A stretch of DNA of 64,000 nt, taken from Lachnospiraceae bacterium. Its GTDB lineage: Bacteria > Bacillota > Clostridia > Lachnospirales > Lachnospiraceae. This document shows, in pieces, positions 1 to 9,108 of this stretch. The notes below the pieces were generated by a model. It did no database searches. It was given only the letters and a program-made list of their open reading frames with translations, and was not told the origin of the DNA. Within the stretch, counting starts at the first letter, position 1; each line of letters starts with the position of its first letter. The stretch lies in the NCBI GenBank assembly GCA_910574885.1, contig CAJTDD010000010.1, positions 62,001-126,000 on the forward strand, written 5' to 3'. Position numbers and translations under genes: made by a program.

Positions 1-1149
1 GGCTTGGATAAAGGACTGGGCGTCCTTCTTACCCACCTCGCGGAGATAAAGTGAAAGGGACGGTTCCGAAACTTGCCGCATGACCGCCACACCTCCTTCT
101 TCTTCCATCTCCAGCACGGGAACTCCTCTTTGGGCAAGTTCCTGCGTGTTGCTTAGAAGCCTGTCAATCCCAGCCTTCCCCTCAGGGTACAACGGAATCT
201 TACGCACCGTTCCATCCTCATAAATATTGGTGACAAATGCCCGGTCCCTCTCCCTCTCTGCTGAGACTGCCGAATAAATCACTTGACTGCAAGGCCCATC
301 TCCGGCTTCTATCAAAAAAGCATTGGAAAAAAAGGGCATTACGTCATTTTGGGTTAAATAATCCAGTAATACTGGTTCATCCAACACGCGCCCTAACTTA
401 TCATCCACATATACGTCAAGCCGCTCCCGCATATCAGCCCCCGGGCGGCATTCCTCTGTATAGATTACCCGCGCGCGCCGGTGGTCAGGCATGGGATAGT
501 ACATTTTAGAATACCGGAATCCCAACCCGTCTATCAACTCATGAAGATCCGCCTTGCTAAATCGGTAAAGCCCTGTGTCCTCGTCGGTCATCCCATCGAA
601 CCTTACTTTTGTATTTGGATCAGGCTCCCCACAAAAATATTTTACCCCAAATCGATTCGGCACTGCCAGCAAGAGTTTCCCGTCTGTAGTTAACACTGAT
701 TTTATAGCCCGCAGCATCTCAGCATAAGCCTCTTTATCCGGAATGCAGTCATGGGTTTCATCTACCGCAATCAGAACATAATCATACAATGTCTCACATT
801 TTCCGCAATAGTCAAAGATATTTTTGTTGACAATCTCCAGATAAGCATGATTCCCCAATCTTATCCGTGTCATATCGGCACGGTAAGGGTCGTCCTCAAC
901 CACCGTAACCTTCCTGCACCTTGCGCCCAGCATCTCTGTAAACGCGCCGAACCAGCTCCCTACTTGCAGAACCGTGCTGCCTGTTTCAAATGGATACCAT
1001 CCAATCAGCCCATTCGGAAGTTCGCTCAGATAAGTAGCCGCCTCCAGCCGCTCATCGTCTAAAAAAATGTCATGAAAATCCTTCTCCTGGTATTTCTCTA
1101 TATAATCCCCTACAACCCGTTCCATCGCGTTGGCTGGTTTCCTTACCAT
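1..1149 (-). CDS. SAM-dependent methyltransferase, partial at left edge
   Basis: Open frame with no stop before the window edge, about 383 codons visible. Residues about 45-75 contain the class I methyltransferase glycine loop (GSTVLQVGSWFGAFTE) followed by an acidic strand end (VTVVEDD). A later segment reads VLTTDGKLLLAVPNRFG, typical of methyltransferase beta-4/5. The rest of the visible protein (EDGTVRKIPLYPEG) is not diagnostic; similar proteins in clostridial glycan clusters continue into a larger second domain, which would lie off the left edge. ATG at 1149 is chosen because AGGGAGG lies just upstream; an in-frame ATG about 27 bases earlier is possible. It is the last visible gene of the minus-strand glycan cluster, so the substrate is probably a sugar or a glycan-bound group (inference). 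Confidence 0.75.
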   Translation of the reverse strand, partial: MVRKPANAMERVVGDYIEKYQEKDFHDIFLDDERLEAATYLSELPNGLIGWYPFETGSTVLQVGSWFGAFTEMLGARCRKVTVVEDDPYRADMTRIRLGNHAYLEIVNKNIFDYCGKCETLYDYVLIAVDETHDCIPDKEAYAEMLRAIKSVLTTDGKLLLAVPNRFGVKYFCGEPDPNTKVRFDGMTDEDTGLYRFSKADLHELIDGLGFRYSKMYYPMPDHRRARVIYTEECRPGADMRERLDVYVDDKLGRVLDEPVLLDYLTQNDVMPFFSNAFLIEAGDGPCSQVIYSAVSAERERDRAFVTNIYEDGTVRKIPLYPEGKAGIDRLLSNTQELAQRGVPVLEMEEEGGVAVMRQVSEPSLSLYLREVGKKDAQSFIQA

Positions 1150-1240
1150 CTCCTCATCCTCCCTACCGCTGCCCATATCTCTGACTAGGTCTCTATCATA
1201 CCACAATCTCTACTATACTGAATAACTCTGACATAAGAAT

Positions 1241-1284
1241 GGGTATGCCTAAGAACACACCGTAATGCATGCCCCTTGGGTCCA
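1241..1284 (+). repeat. Degenerate copy of the interspersed palindromic repeat
   Basis: Contains ACACACCGTAATGCATGCCCC, here cited only by its core CACACCGTAATGCATGCCC, which matches the first half of the repeat seen in full at 14421, 37402 and 50755. The GGAC...GTCC hairpin half is not preserved. It fills the gap between the methyltransferase and the DUF4422 gene. Confidence 0.5.
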
Positions 1285-1298
1285 TTCATCTGAACAGG

Positions 1299-2627
1299 TC
1301 ATAGGAGCATCTTCATTTCCACGAATCCTTTTTTTAATTTATCCTTGTTTTTCATAACATACACAGTATTCAACATTTCCGCTATATAACCGAGATAGCG
1401 ATTGTTGCATTGTCTCCCTTGCCCCATATAATGTCTGTCCACCTCTTCCAGGATTGGGAACAGCCAGGAACAATAGTCTTCAAACGTCCTACGGCGCATA
1501 ATGAACATATTACAGGAAATGTTAAAATAAGATTTGCCGAAAGATTTCCAGGCTTCATAATAATCCGGGGAAAGCTTTTTTACCGCTTTTTCTGTTTGTT
1601 CCCATACATCCGGCGTCAGGAAATAATACCTTTCCACAAATTCATCCCTCAATCCCCCGTCTGTCAATTTGGGGACTGTGTACACTGCGTCGTATTTGTG
1701 GGATATCATATAACTGACTACATTTTCATCAATGACAAACCTTCGGCGATAATGACACAGTCCAATATAATCGCTCTCTTTTTCATTCTTCCATATCCAG
1801 TATACTGCCGACATCTCACAGTAATCCCGGTTTCTTATGGAAATATTCTCCCCTATATCATCTTGAATCTCCGAAATTCGTTCCTCTGTCAGCGCCGCCC
1901 CCGCCTGAATTGTCTCAGTATATGGGGTATAGAATTCCTCTTTTAACTCTCTGTCAAAATGGGATTTTACCATATAGATCTTGAAACGGTTGTGATTCTG
2001 AGATTCCCTCTGCAAGGGTTCTTCCTCTCTCCCATTCAGGTAATGGTAATCTCCCAATTGTCTTGCGTATAAATGATCGATCCCTACATTTCCGTTAAAG
2101 ATATCCAAATCCGGACGGACACCGTCCCCCACCTTGCACCAATATTTATATCTGTTCTCACTCCCAGGTTCCCATATGTTAAGATATCCTTCGTCATATA
2201 TATTTTTTGATACCATATAGCGGCTCAGGATATCTTCATAATATAAATGCATATACCGGTAACACATGATATTATTCGTAAAATCACTGACATAGTATGC
2301 GTTTCCTTCTAATCGTTCCGACAGCATTGGAGCCAGTTGTTCCTGGACTGTTTTTTCCCTTGCCGCCAGAAAAAGATTACATGTGTTTCCCTGTTTCTGC
2401 AGCCAGTGGATATCTTTTATGGGAATTCCATGGAGCATGGGAATCTTTCTTACAACCCTTGTCATGTCCGAGACAATAAACGCTTTAATATCTTGCACTT
2501 TATTTTTTTCTTTGCAGTATAGATAGAAAACCTGTGCCTGCCTCGCCTGCCCAAAGATGCAGAACGGATTGCCTCCCATTTCATTCAATACGCTGTCGAA
2601 GGTTCCCCTTAAATGTATCCCCATCAT
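1299..2627 (-). CDS. DUF4422 family glycosyltransferase-like protein
   Basis: 442 residues. The C-terminal half, from about residue 210, carries the DUF4422 signature: a segment on ENISIRNRDYCEMSAVYWIW, then DYIGLCHYRRRF. This family occurs in exopolysaccharide clusters and is thought to be glycosyltransferase-related. Residues about 18-95 (NPFCIFGQARQAQVF...) look like a degenerate version of the Rossmann-like module found on neighbouring glycosyltransferases. Its ATG overlaps the stop of the upstream GT2 gene (ATGA), indicating translational coupling. Acceptor and donor sugars cannot be read from sequence. Confidence 0.75.
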   Translation of the reverse strand: MMGIHLRGTFDSVLNEMGGNPFCIFGQARQAQVFYLYCKEKNKVQDIKAFIVSDMTRVVRKIPMLHGIPIKDIHWLQKQGNTCNLFLAAREKTVQEQLAPMLSERLEGNAYYVSDFTNNIMCYRYMHLYYEDILSRYMVSKNIYDEGYLNIWEPGSENRYKYWCKVGDGVRPDLDIFNGNVGIDHLYARQLGDYHYLNGREEEPLQRESQNHNRFKIYMVKSHFDRELKEEFYTPYTETIQAGAALTEERISEIQDDIGENISIRNRDYCEMSAVYWIWKNEKESDYIGLCHYRRRFVIDENVVSYMISHKYDAVYTVPKLTDGGLRDEFVERYYFLTPDVWEQTEKAVKKLSPDYYEAWKSFGKSYFNISCNMFIMRRRTFEDYCSWLFPILEEVDRHYMGQGRQCNNRYLGYIAEMLNTVYVMKNKDKLKKGFVEMKMLL

Positions 2628-3940
2628 ACCGGCGCGCCTTCCCTTTGCAATCGTTCTACCAGTTCCTCGAATAAAGGACGGTATAGTGATTGAAAATTCG
2701 CTAATGCCTGTTCAAACCTGGTAAAATATTGGTAATCAATTTCATTCAGGACAGCATTTCTCCATAAGTCTATATATACTCTGGGCAGGATATTTTCCTT
2801 TATTTTCGTAACATGTTCACATACCTGTAAAATCAGCCCATCCTCCTTCTGGTCTTCGTCTTCTAACTGGAACGTAACCGTGACCCGCGCATCTTTTTTC
2901 CATTTTGAAATGTATCGTAAGGTATTATTTAAGCATGCATAATCACTTGCTTCTTGTCCCGGCACATAAATTACCACTGAATTTGCCTGCCTGATCCGTT
3001 CTGCCAGACCATTGTTTTCTTCCACATAGGGTACAATCTTCCCTTCGGACGCCTTTCCGGTAATCCCGTGCATAAAATCATCTAATGCGTTCCATTCTGT
3101 AAATGCCGTCCCATACATCTTCTTATGCATTGCGCCATAATTTTTTGAAAAAAACTCCCTGGTTATCATCTGGAAGAAACCGTTCAGCCTGTCTTGCGGA
3201 AGATATCGGGTGAAAAACCGGTATCGATTCCGCTCCCAATAATAACGTTTGAACATATTCCGTACTTCTGCCGTTGATGTCTGTGTATTATGGTATGCTT
3301 TTGCACGGCTGTCCATAACAACCTTATACCCTGCCTGCCAACACCTGGTACACCATTCCACGTCATCCCCGTAGATAAAGTTTTCCTCTGGGAATCCGCC
3401 GAACTTTTGCACTGCCTCCGTTCTTGCCATCACCGAACAACTAGAAACATAATCGCAATCAATGACCGCCCTTCCTTTTAAATCTTTTCCGCCTCCGAAT
3501 GCCCCGTCCCATTTACCAGATTCCCAGTCAATCCTACCGCCCAGATCCATAATCCGCTCTGTCTCCTGGAGGCTTAAAATCTCTGCGCCGCATATCCCTA
3601 CAGACTCATGGGTCTCCATATAATCGTATAAATATTCTACCACATGCTTCTCTAACATAGCATCGTTATCTATCAGCATAAAATACGGATACCCCATGTC
3701 CAGGGCTGTCCGTACAGCGCGTCCGAAGCCTCCGGAGCCGCCCAGGTTCTCAGAATTTTGCAGGATCGTAACGCTGTCTTCGTAATTTTGGTGAAGTTGC
3801 AATACCGAATCATCCGTAGAGGCATTATCCACTACAAAAAGGTCAAAATCCTGAAAGGTCTGCTCTTTGATTGCCTGTACGCATCTTACGACAAAGTCTA
3901 CTTTATTATAGTTACAAATAAATATACCGATTTTTTTCAT
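2624..3940 (-). CDS. GT2 glycosyltransferase, rhamnosyl/galactofuranosyl-transferase type
   Basis: 438 residues. The GT-A fold starts at the N-terminus: ICNYNKVDFVVRCV, VVDNASTDDSV, NLGGSGGFGRAV, then the metal-binding FMLIDNDAML near residue 90. Further on are DCDYVSSCSVMARTEAV and ENFIYGDDVEWCTRCW, the latter with the probable catalytic acidic pair. The NLGGSGGFGRAV block is typical of the GlfT2/rhamnosyltransferase branch of GT2. The last 120 residues do not resemble the Rossmann module of the neighbours. Start ATG has AAAGGA about 11 bases upstream. Probably a cytoplasmic, membrane-peripheral enzyme of surface glycan assembly. Confidence 0.85.
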   Translation of the reverse strand: MKKIGIFICNYNKVDFVVRCVQAIKEQTFQDFDLFVVDNASTDDSVLQLHQNYEDSVTILQNSENLGGSGGFGRAVRTALDMGYPYFMLIDNDAMLEKHVVEYLYDYMETHESVGICGAEILSLQETERIMDLGGRIDWESGKWDGAFGGGKDLKGRAVIDCDYVSSCSVMARTEAVQKFGGFPEENFIYGDDVEWCTRCWQAGYKVVMDSRAKAYHNTQTSTAEVRNMFKRYYWERNRYRFFTRYLPQDRLNGFFQMITREFFSKNYGAMHKKMYGTAFTEWNALDDFMHGITGKASEGKIVPYVEENNGLAERIRQANSVVIYVPGQEASDYACLNNTLRYISKWKKDARVTVTFQLEDEDQKEDGLILQVCEHVTKIKENILPRVYIDLWRNAVLNEIDYQYFTRFEQALANFQSLYRPLFEELVERLQREGAPV

Positions 3941-4007
3941 ATTTACGTCATTCCTTTCGTTTCACTCAGGCACAAACAAATGGGTCTTTGAGCCCGGACT
4001 CTGAATT

Positions 4008-5363
4008 CTAATCGACTTCATTTAAACTGACGCCAAATAGCCTAATATCACAGCTATTAGTATATACCATTATGTCGCTGTCTTTTACGCCTAATGAAAC
4101 CAGTTGTTTTCTCATTTCTTCTGCATAATATTTATTCGCTATCACATATTTGATATCTGGAAATTCAATGACTGCCTGCTCTGGAGATAAAATTCTTATT
4201 CCATACTGTTGTTTCCCATACATAGAGCAGTTATTGTCACAATAAGCAACAATATTTTTATAATCCCGGTACAAAAACTGCGCATGAATAAACTTGCCCA
4301 GCTTGCCGCTGCCAAATAGAATCATGGAACTATTCCCCACATGTTGGATAACATCTACCAAGCTTTTCTTCTCCGTCATAATCTGGCTATAATATTTATC
4401 ATATAATAACCTTGGATCTTTCCAAAGCATCTCTAATTCTGCCCATTGTTCATCCGAAACATCTTTCCCTGCTAACAACCCTCTCTCATTTGCCTGCTTT
4501 AAGCGCTTAGAAACATCTCTTATATCGTACCATATATCTTCACAGAAATTTCCGGATACCGCCATTGCATACATCCGATCCATAACATGAAAAAATAATT
4601 TACGATAAAAGAAAGCACGCCATTTGAATGGTAAATCATTTACAAATTTTTCTGAATAGCTGTACTCATTCGCTACATACTGGAAACTCCTTATATTATA
4701 GGAAGATGCATTCATATTGTCCTGTCGGTAATAATAGACTGTTTTTTTTGTGTATACAGCCTTTTTTGCATGTATTTGTGTCTGAAAAAGGGCTCCGATA
4801 TCCTGGAACGCCGCCCCTTCTGTCTCCTGCAATTTTACCTGCTTAAAAAGCTCTTTTTTATAAAGCCCATACCATAAAAAATTGTCCTCCCCAAGAAGTG
4901 ATGGCGTATTTTCAGGCGATAACTCCTTAATTTTCTCATACTTTCCAAACTCGAAAGAACTGATTGGGAAACGGTATCTTTCTCCATTGGATAACGTAAA
5001 AAATCCCTCTGCCGTTCCCTTTACATAATCCGCTCCTGACTCTACGGCCGTCTTATATAATGTTTCGTACATATCGCGGGCAGCCTCGTCATCCGTATCC
5101 ACGATACCAATATAGTCTCCTAGCGCCTGTGCAACGCCTATATTCACCTGATATCCATAACTCTTCCGCTCAGAATGCAATACCCTGACACGCGAATCCT
5201 GCTCCATATAGTGATGCAGGATCTCTAACGTTCCGTCCGTGGAGCCTGCATCAATACAGATGATTTCAATATCCTGAAATGTCTGCCGAATCACACTGTC
5301 CATGCATACCCGTATATACGGCGCCACATTCAGCGATGGCATGATAATCGAAATCCTCGGCAT
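4008..5363 (-). CDS. GT2 glycosyltransferase with C-terminal Rossmann-like module
   Basis: 451 residues. N-terminal GT-A domain: ISIIMPSLNVAPYIRVCMDS, IICIDAGSTDGTLEI, and the DxD-type GIVDTDDEAARDMYE near residue 95. From about residue 347 a separate module begins, MILFGSGKLGKFIHAQFLY followed by IVAYCDNN and YGIRILSPEQA. This is a glycine-rich nucleotide-binding-like turn of the kind seen in PglD N-terminal domains. The same module recurs on at least eight other proteins of this cluster. AGGAGG lies 10 bases before the ATG. Confidence 0.85.
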   Translation of the reverse strand: MPRISIIMPSLNVAPYIRVCMDSVIRQTFQDIEIICIDAGSTDGTLEILHHYMEQDSRVRVLHSERKSYGYQVNIGVAQALGDYIGIVDTDDEAARDMYETLYKTAVESGADYVKGTAEGFFTLSNGERYRFPISSFEFGKYEKIKELSPENTPSLLGEDNFLWYGLYKKELFKQVKLQETEGAAFQDIGALFQTQIHAKKAVYTKKTVYYYRQDNMNASSYNIRSFQYVANEYSYSEKFVNDLPFKWRAFFYRKLFFHVMDRMYAMAVSGNFCEDIWYDIRDVSKRLKQANERGLLAGKDVSDEQWAELEMLWKDPRLLYDKYYSQIMTEKKSLVDVIQHVGNSSMILFGSGKLGKFIHAQFLYRDYKNIVAYCDNNCSMYGKQQYGIRILSPEQAVIEFPDIKYVIANKYYAEEMRKQLVSLGVKDSDIMVYTNSCDIRLFGVSLNEVD

Positions 5364-5400
5364 ATTTTACGTTCCTCCTCAAAAAATATCTCTGCGCTTC

Positions 5401-6717
5401 TCAGATGGAATCTATCGAAATAACAGATTGAAATCCATAACTCTTCAATACTTCCAGCACTGGCTGCTGCGTAACTTTTTTCATAGCTACAAGAACCACT
5501 GCCTCCGAATGAAATCCCTTTAAATCTTGGATTCCATATACCGGAATCCCTTGTATTTCTTTCGGCATATCAGACTTTAAACTGGTCACTGCAAATCCAA
5601 TAATCTTACTCTTATCAGACAGCTTTCCTAATAATTTTTGCCCATACATTCCTGCCCCATAGATGATAATCCTTTCTGCACTGTCTATTATTTTTTCTGC
5701 GCCGATTTTAGGCAGGCAATGGTTTATCGCATATTCCTTATATTTATATTTATTCAGGTAATCTATGTTCGTTGACTCAAAATATTCCTCTGGGTTCCTC
5801 ATAATCTGATGCAGCAATTCCCAGTCACTCTCCGACCACAAACTCTGATCTGCATACCCGGATTCATAGTCCTGCACGAATTCTTCTCTCATCCGCTGCA
5901 AAAAAGCATACTGATATATGGAATCTATCCTGTAATAATTCCCTGTATAATGTGTGAATTGTTCTCTCAAGATAATCGGCATCATTGATTCCAGCCGCTT
6001 CTGTCTGATATACTTCTTGATTTCTCCAAACTCATCCATAATGCAGAATACCTTTTTCGTTGATTTTACGGAAGAATTTTCGTTGTCGCTTCGGTAGCAT
6101 AGATATGCTTCCGGCACACAGACCATTTTTTCAGTTGAAAGCAATACTTTATACCCAAAAGAAACGTCCTGGTAAGAAGCCCCCGGCGTTGCATGAAACA
6201 TAATCCCATTTTTTTTCAAAAAATCTTTTCTATAAAGAGCGCTCCATATGCTGGGGATGATCTTCCAGATTTTTTCATAGTCTTTGGGGTTCAAAATTTT
6301 GTGGTATGGTATCCCATTTAATATTTCTTCATAGTTTAACCCAGAGCTTTCGGAAAAGGAATGATAGTTAGACTTTACGACATCGGCGCCGGTTCTCTTC
6401 GCTTCCCGAAGAAGACTGGAAAACATATCCGGAAGCACATAATCATCACTTTCTACTATTCCGATATACTTTCCTTTTGCCCTTGCAATCCCTCTATTCA
6501 TACTGTCCCCATATCCTGTATTCTCTTTTGAGATTACTTGTACCCTGGGGTCGCGGGAGGAAAATTCATTTAATATGCGCGAAGAAGAATCCGTCGAGCC
6601 ATCATCTACGCAGATTACCTCTATGTCCTTCATGGTCTGGTTTAGCAGGCTGTTAATACACTGCTCCAAATATTTTTCCACATTATATACTGGTACAATA
6701 ATAGATACTAACGCCAT
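5401..6717 (-). CDS. GT2 glycosyltransferase with C-terminal Rossmann-like module
   Basis: About 438 residues. N-terminal GT2 domain: ALVSIIVPVYNVEKYLEQC, VICVDDGSTDSSSRIL, and GIVESDDYVLPDM. The C-terminal 90 residues are the shared module (RIIIYGAGMYGQKLL, then QGIPVYGIQDLK). An ATG 15 bases upstream (6732) is in frame, but GGGAG lies inside that extension about 7 bases before the ATG at 6717, so the shorter start is preferred. It is closely related in layout to the next gene downstream (4008-5363), and the two may be an old tandem duplication. Confidence 0.85.
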   Translation of the reverse strand: MALVSIIVPVYNVEKYLEQCINSLLNQTMKDIEVICVDDGSTDSSSRILNEFSSRDPRVQVISKENTGYGDSMNRGIARAKGKYIGIVESDDYVLPDMFSSLLREAKRTGADVVKSNYHSFSESSGLNYEEILNGIPYHKILNPKDYEKIWKIIPSIWSALYRKDFLKKNGIMFHATPGASYQDVSFGYKVLLSTEKMVCVPEAYLCYRSDNENSSVKSTKKVFCIMDEFGEIKKYIRQKRLESMMPIILREQFTHYTGNYYRIDSIYQYAFLQRMREEFVQDYESGYADQSLWSESDWELLHQIMRNPEEYFESTNIDYLNKYKYKEYAINHCLPKIGAEKIIDSAERIIIYGAGMYGQKLLGKLSDKSKIIGFAVTSLKSDMPKEIQGIPVYGIQDLKGFHSEAVVLVAMKKVTQQPVLEVLKSYGFQSVISIDSI

Positions 6718-6766
6718 TCCTACTCCCTTCAATGGATTTATCTGTATTCAGCCTAACGCCTTTTTC

Positions 6767-8047
6767 TCATCCTGCTATTTCTTTATAGATGGCTTTCGTC
6801 CCGCCAACGCAGCTCATTGGATGATTCACTTCTAACATTTTGGCAGCCGAATTTTTAGAAAAACGCTCACAGATTCCATCCTTATTTTCAAAAATACGGT
6901 TGATATAGTATGCCAATAATGAAGGCTCGTCATAAGGATATAAAAGCCCATCCGTCCCCGAATCAATCCGGCTGCCTACCCCTCCTGCAAACGAAGCAAC
7001 CGACGGTACGCCTAGCATTTTGGCTTCACTTAATGAATTCGATTCGTTCTCTATCACAGACGCCGATACAAATACATTGGTATTCCTATACTGCTGGATC
7101 ATCTGGATTTCATTCAGATTTCCCAAAAACGAAATCCGTTCCGTCAAACCAAACCTTTCCATAAGCTCAATGATGTATTGGGAATACGGATTCTTCCCTT
7201 TTGTATCCCAAGCATTGGCGCCCGCAACATATACATGGGTATCCGGATATTTCCGGATTACCACAGGCAGGGCTTCCAACAGGTAATGGAATCCCTTTAT
7301 AGGGTACGACGCCTGGCTCACAAAGATGGAATGTTTCTGGCAAGCTCCATAGTCCCAGCATCCCGCATACTCATAAAAAATATCCTTTAATATTTCATTA
7401 CAGAAATGATATTGGACCTGGGGGTTGATTGCTTCGGCACACGCCCTGTCCCAATCGGTCCTGCCGATTACATGCCGTGTCAGTTTCAGGCTTTCCACCT
7501 CACATTTTCCCCGTTCCTCGAACTGACGGCGTTCGTCCTCCATGCTGATTCCACTTTCCGATTTCCATTCTCTGTATTCCTGCGGTATCCCACACAGATA
7601 ATGTTTCGAGCAGACCGACGCCAGCCCCTGGATATTCACTACCGCCCGCTCCAGCAGCCCTTTCCTTTGACACGCCAGCAGCATCGCCGTCGTATGGGGA
7701 TATTCAGTCCCCCAGATATGAACCAGGTCCGGACGGCTCTTCTCCAAAATATCTTCAAATGTTTTGATTAACTCATCGGTATACGTCACCGCATCCACAT
7801 CATATAAAAACGTATAATAGTCATGCCCCTTACACGTGCCTTCTTTTAACCGGACCTTATCTATGATTGGGAAGCACAGGCTCACCTCTGTCCCCTCTTC
7901 CTTCTCCATCCCGTGGAGCATCCCGGTCATCCATCCCCCAAAGTTGTTCCTCTTAATCCCAAATTCCTGGCTGAAATCAGGCAGCACAATGTTGCACAGC
8001 CATAGTACTTTTTTCTTTGCAATCAAACCATTTGCCAAAGCCTTCAT
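6767..8047 (-). CDS. GT4 family glycosyltransferase
   Basis: 426 residues with a GT-B layout. The N-terminal domain begins KKVLWLCNIVLPDFSQEFG and contains a glycine-rich FGGWMTGMLHGM. The C-terminal nucleotide-sugar domain has SQASYPIKGFHYLLEAL, VYVAGANAWDTKG and the EX7E-type segment ENESNSLSEAKMLGVPSVAS, then GTDGLLYPYDE. It starts directly after the stop of the CapE-like gene with no gap. Retaining mechanism is expected for GT4; the sugar is unknown. Confidence 0.85.
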   Translation of the reverse strand: MKALANGLIAKKKVLWLCNIVLPDFSQEFGIKRNNFGGWMTGMLHGMEKEEGTEVSLCFPIIDKVRLKEGTCKGHDYYTFLYDVDAVTYTDELIKTFEDILEKSRPDLVHIWGTEYPHTTAMLLACQRKGLLERAVVNIQGLASVCSKHYLCGIPQEYREWKSESGISMEDERRQFEERGKCEVESLKLTRHVIGRTDWDRACAEAINPQVQYHFCNEILKDIFYEYAGCWDYGACQKHSIFVSQASYPIKGFHYLLEALPVVIRKYPDTHVYVAGANAWDTKGKNPYSQYIIELMERFGLTERISFLGNLNEIQMIQQYRNTNVFVSASVIENESNSLSEAKMLGVPSVASFAGGVGSRIDSGTDGLLYPYDEPSLLAYYINRIFENKDGICERFSKNSAAKMLEVNHPMSCVGGTKAIYKEIAG

Positions 8048-9097
8048 CTAATGCCCCCATCCCTGCAATTCTTCCTGTATATAGGCAAGCTCCAACAGCC
8101 TTTCTTTTACGTGCCCGACTCCCAGCCTTTCGGTATTATCGGATGTAAACGCGTCCAGGTTCTTCCGGTCTGTATTGCCATAACGAAAATATTTATCATA
8201 GTTCAAGTCCCTCCGGTCGCACGGAACCCGAAAAAAATTCCCCATGTCAACCGCATTCGCACACTCCTCATTTGTGAGCAGCGTCTCGTACATCTTCTCC
8301 CCGTGGCGGATGCCGATGACCTGGAACGAATGGCTGACGCCAAAAATCTCTGCCGTCGCCTCTGCCAGATCGCCAATCGTACAGGCGGGCGCTTTCTGCA
8401 CCATAATATCCCCGGTTCTGGCATGTTCAAATGCAAACAACACCAAATCCACCGCCTCCTCAAGGCTCATGATAAACCGGGTCATGGCGGGATCGGTTAT
8501 GGTCATCGGATGCCCTTGCTTTAACTGGCTGATGAACAGTGGGACCACAGACCCCCGGGAACACAGGACATTTCCATAGCGGGTACAGCAGATGCTGGTT
8601 TTTTCCTGGGGTACGGTCCTGGATTTCGCAACCGCGACTTTCTCCATCATGGCTTTTGACGTCCCCATGGCGTTGACCGGATATGCCGCTTTGTCCGTGG
8701 ACAGGCAGATGACTTTCTTTACCCCTGCTTCGATTGCCGCCGTCAGGAGGTTTTCTGTCCCAAGGACGTTGGTTTTGATCGCCTCTACCGGGAAAAATTC
8801 GCAGGAGGGAACCTGTTTCAGCGCCGCCCCGTGGAAAACGTAATCCGTGCCGTATATGGCGTTTTGGATGCTCTGGATTTCCCGGACGTCCCCGATATAG
8901 AATTTTAGCTTCTCAAAATACTGGGGGTATTTGGCCTGGTATTCGTGCCGCATATCGTCCTGCTTTTTTTCATCCCGGGAGAAGATACGGATTTCTTTGA
9001 TATCGGTTGTGATAAAACGCCTTAAAACCGCATTCCCAAAGGAGCCTGTCCCTCCGGTGATGAATAGAGTTTTATTTTTAAAGATACTTGTCTCCAT
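8048..9097 (-). CDS. capE: UDP-GlcNAc 4,6-dehydratase, CapE/WbjB type
   Basis: 349 residues, a full-length SDR enzyme. It has the dinucleotide loop FITGGTGSFGNAVLRRF, then RIFSRDEKKQDDMRHEY and FHGAALKQVPSCEFFPVEA. The catalytic region is CLSTDKAAYPVNAMGTSK. Here the usual YxxxK is MxxxK, the Ser/Thr-Met-Lys triad characteristic of the CapE/WbjB inverting dehydratases rather than PseB/FlaA1. Known family role: converts UDP-GlcNAc to a 4-keto-6-deoxy intermediate with C5 inversion, the first step to UDP-L-FucNAc-type sugars. The partner enzymes CapF and CapG are not in the window, so the final sugar is unknown. Confidence 0.85.
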   Translation of the reverse strand: METSIFKNKTLFITGGTGSFGNAVLRRFITTDIKEIRIFSRDEKKQDDMRHEYQAKYPQYFEKLKFYIGDVREIQSIQNAIYGTDYVFHGAALKQVPSCEFFPVEAIKTNVLGTENLLTAAIEAGVKKVICLSTDKAAYPVNAMGTSKAMMEKVAVAKSRTVPQEKTSICCTRYGNVLCSRGSVVPLFISQLKQGHPMTITDPAMTRFIMSLEEAVDLVLFAFEHARTGDIMVQKAPACTIGDLAEATAEIFGVSHSFQVIGIRHGEKMYETLLTNEECANAVDMGNFFRVPCDRRDLNYDKYFRYGNTDRKNLDAFTSDNTERLGVGHVKERLLELAYIQEELQGWGH

Positions 9098-9108
9098 GGA
9101 TTCTTCTG

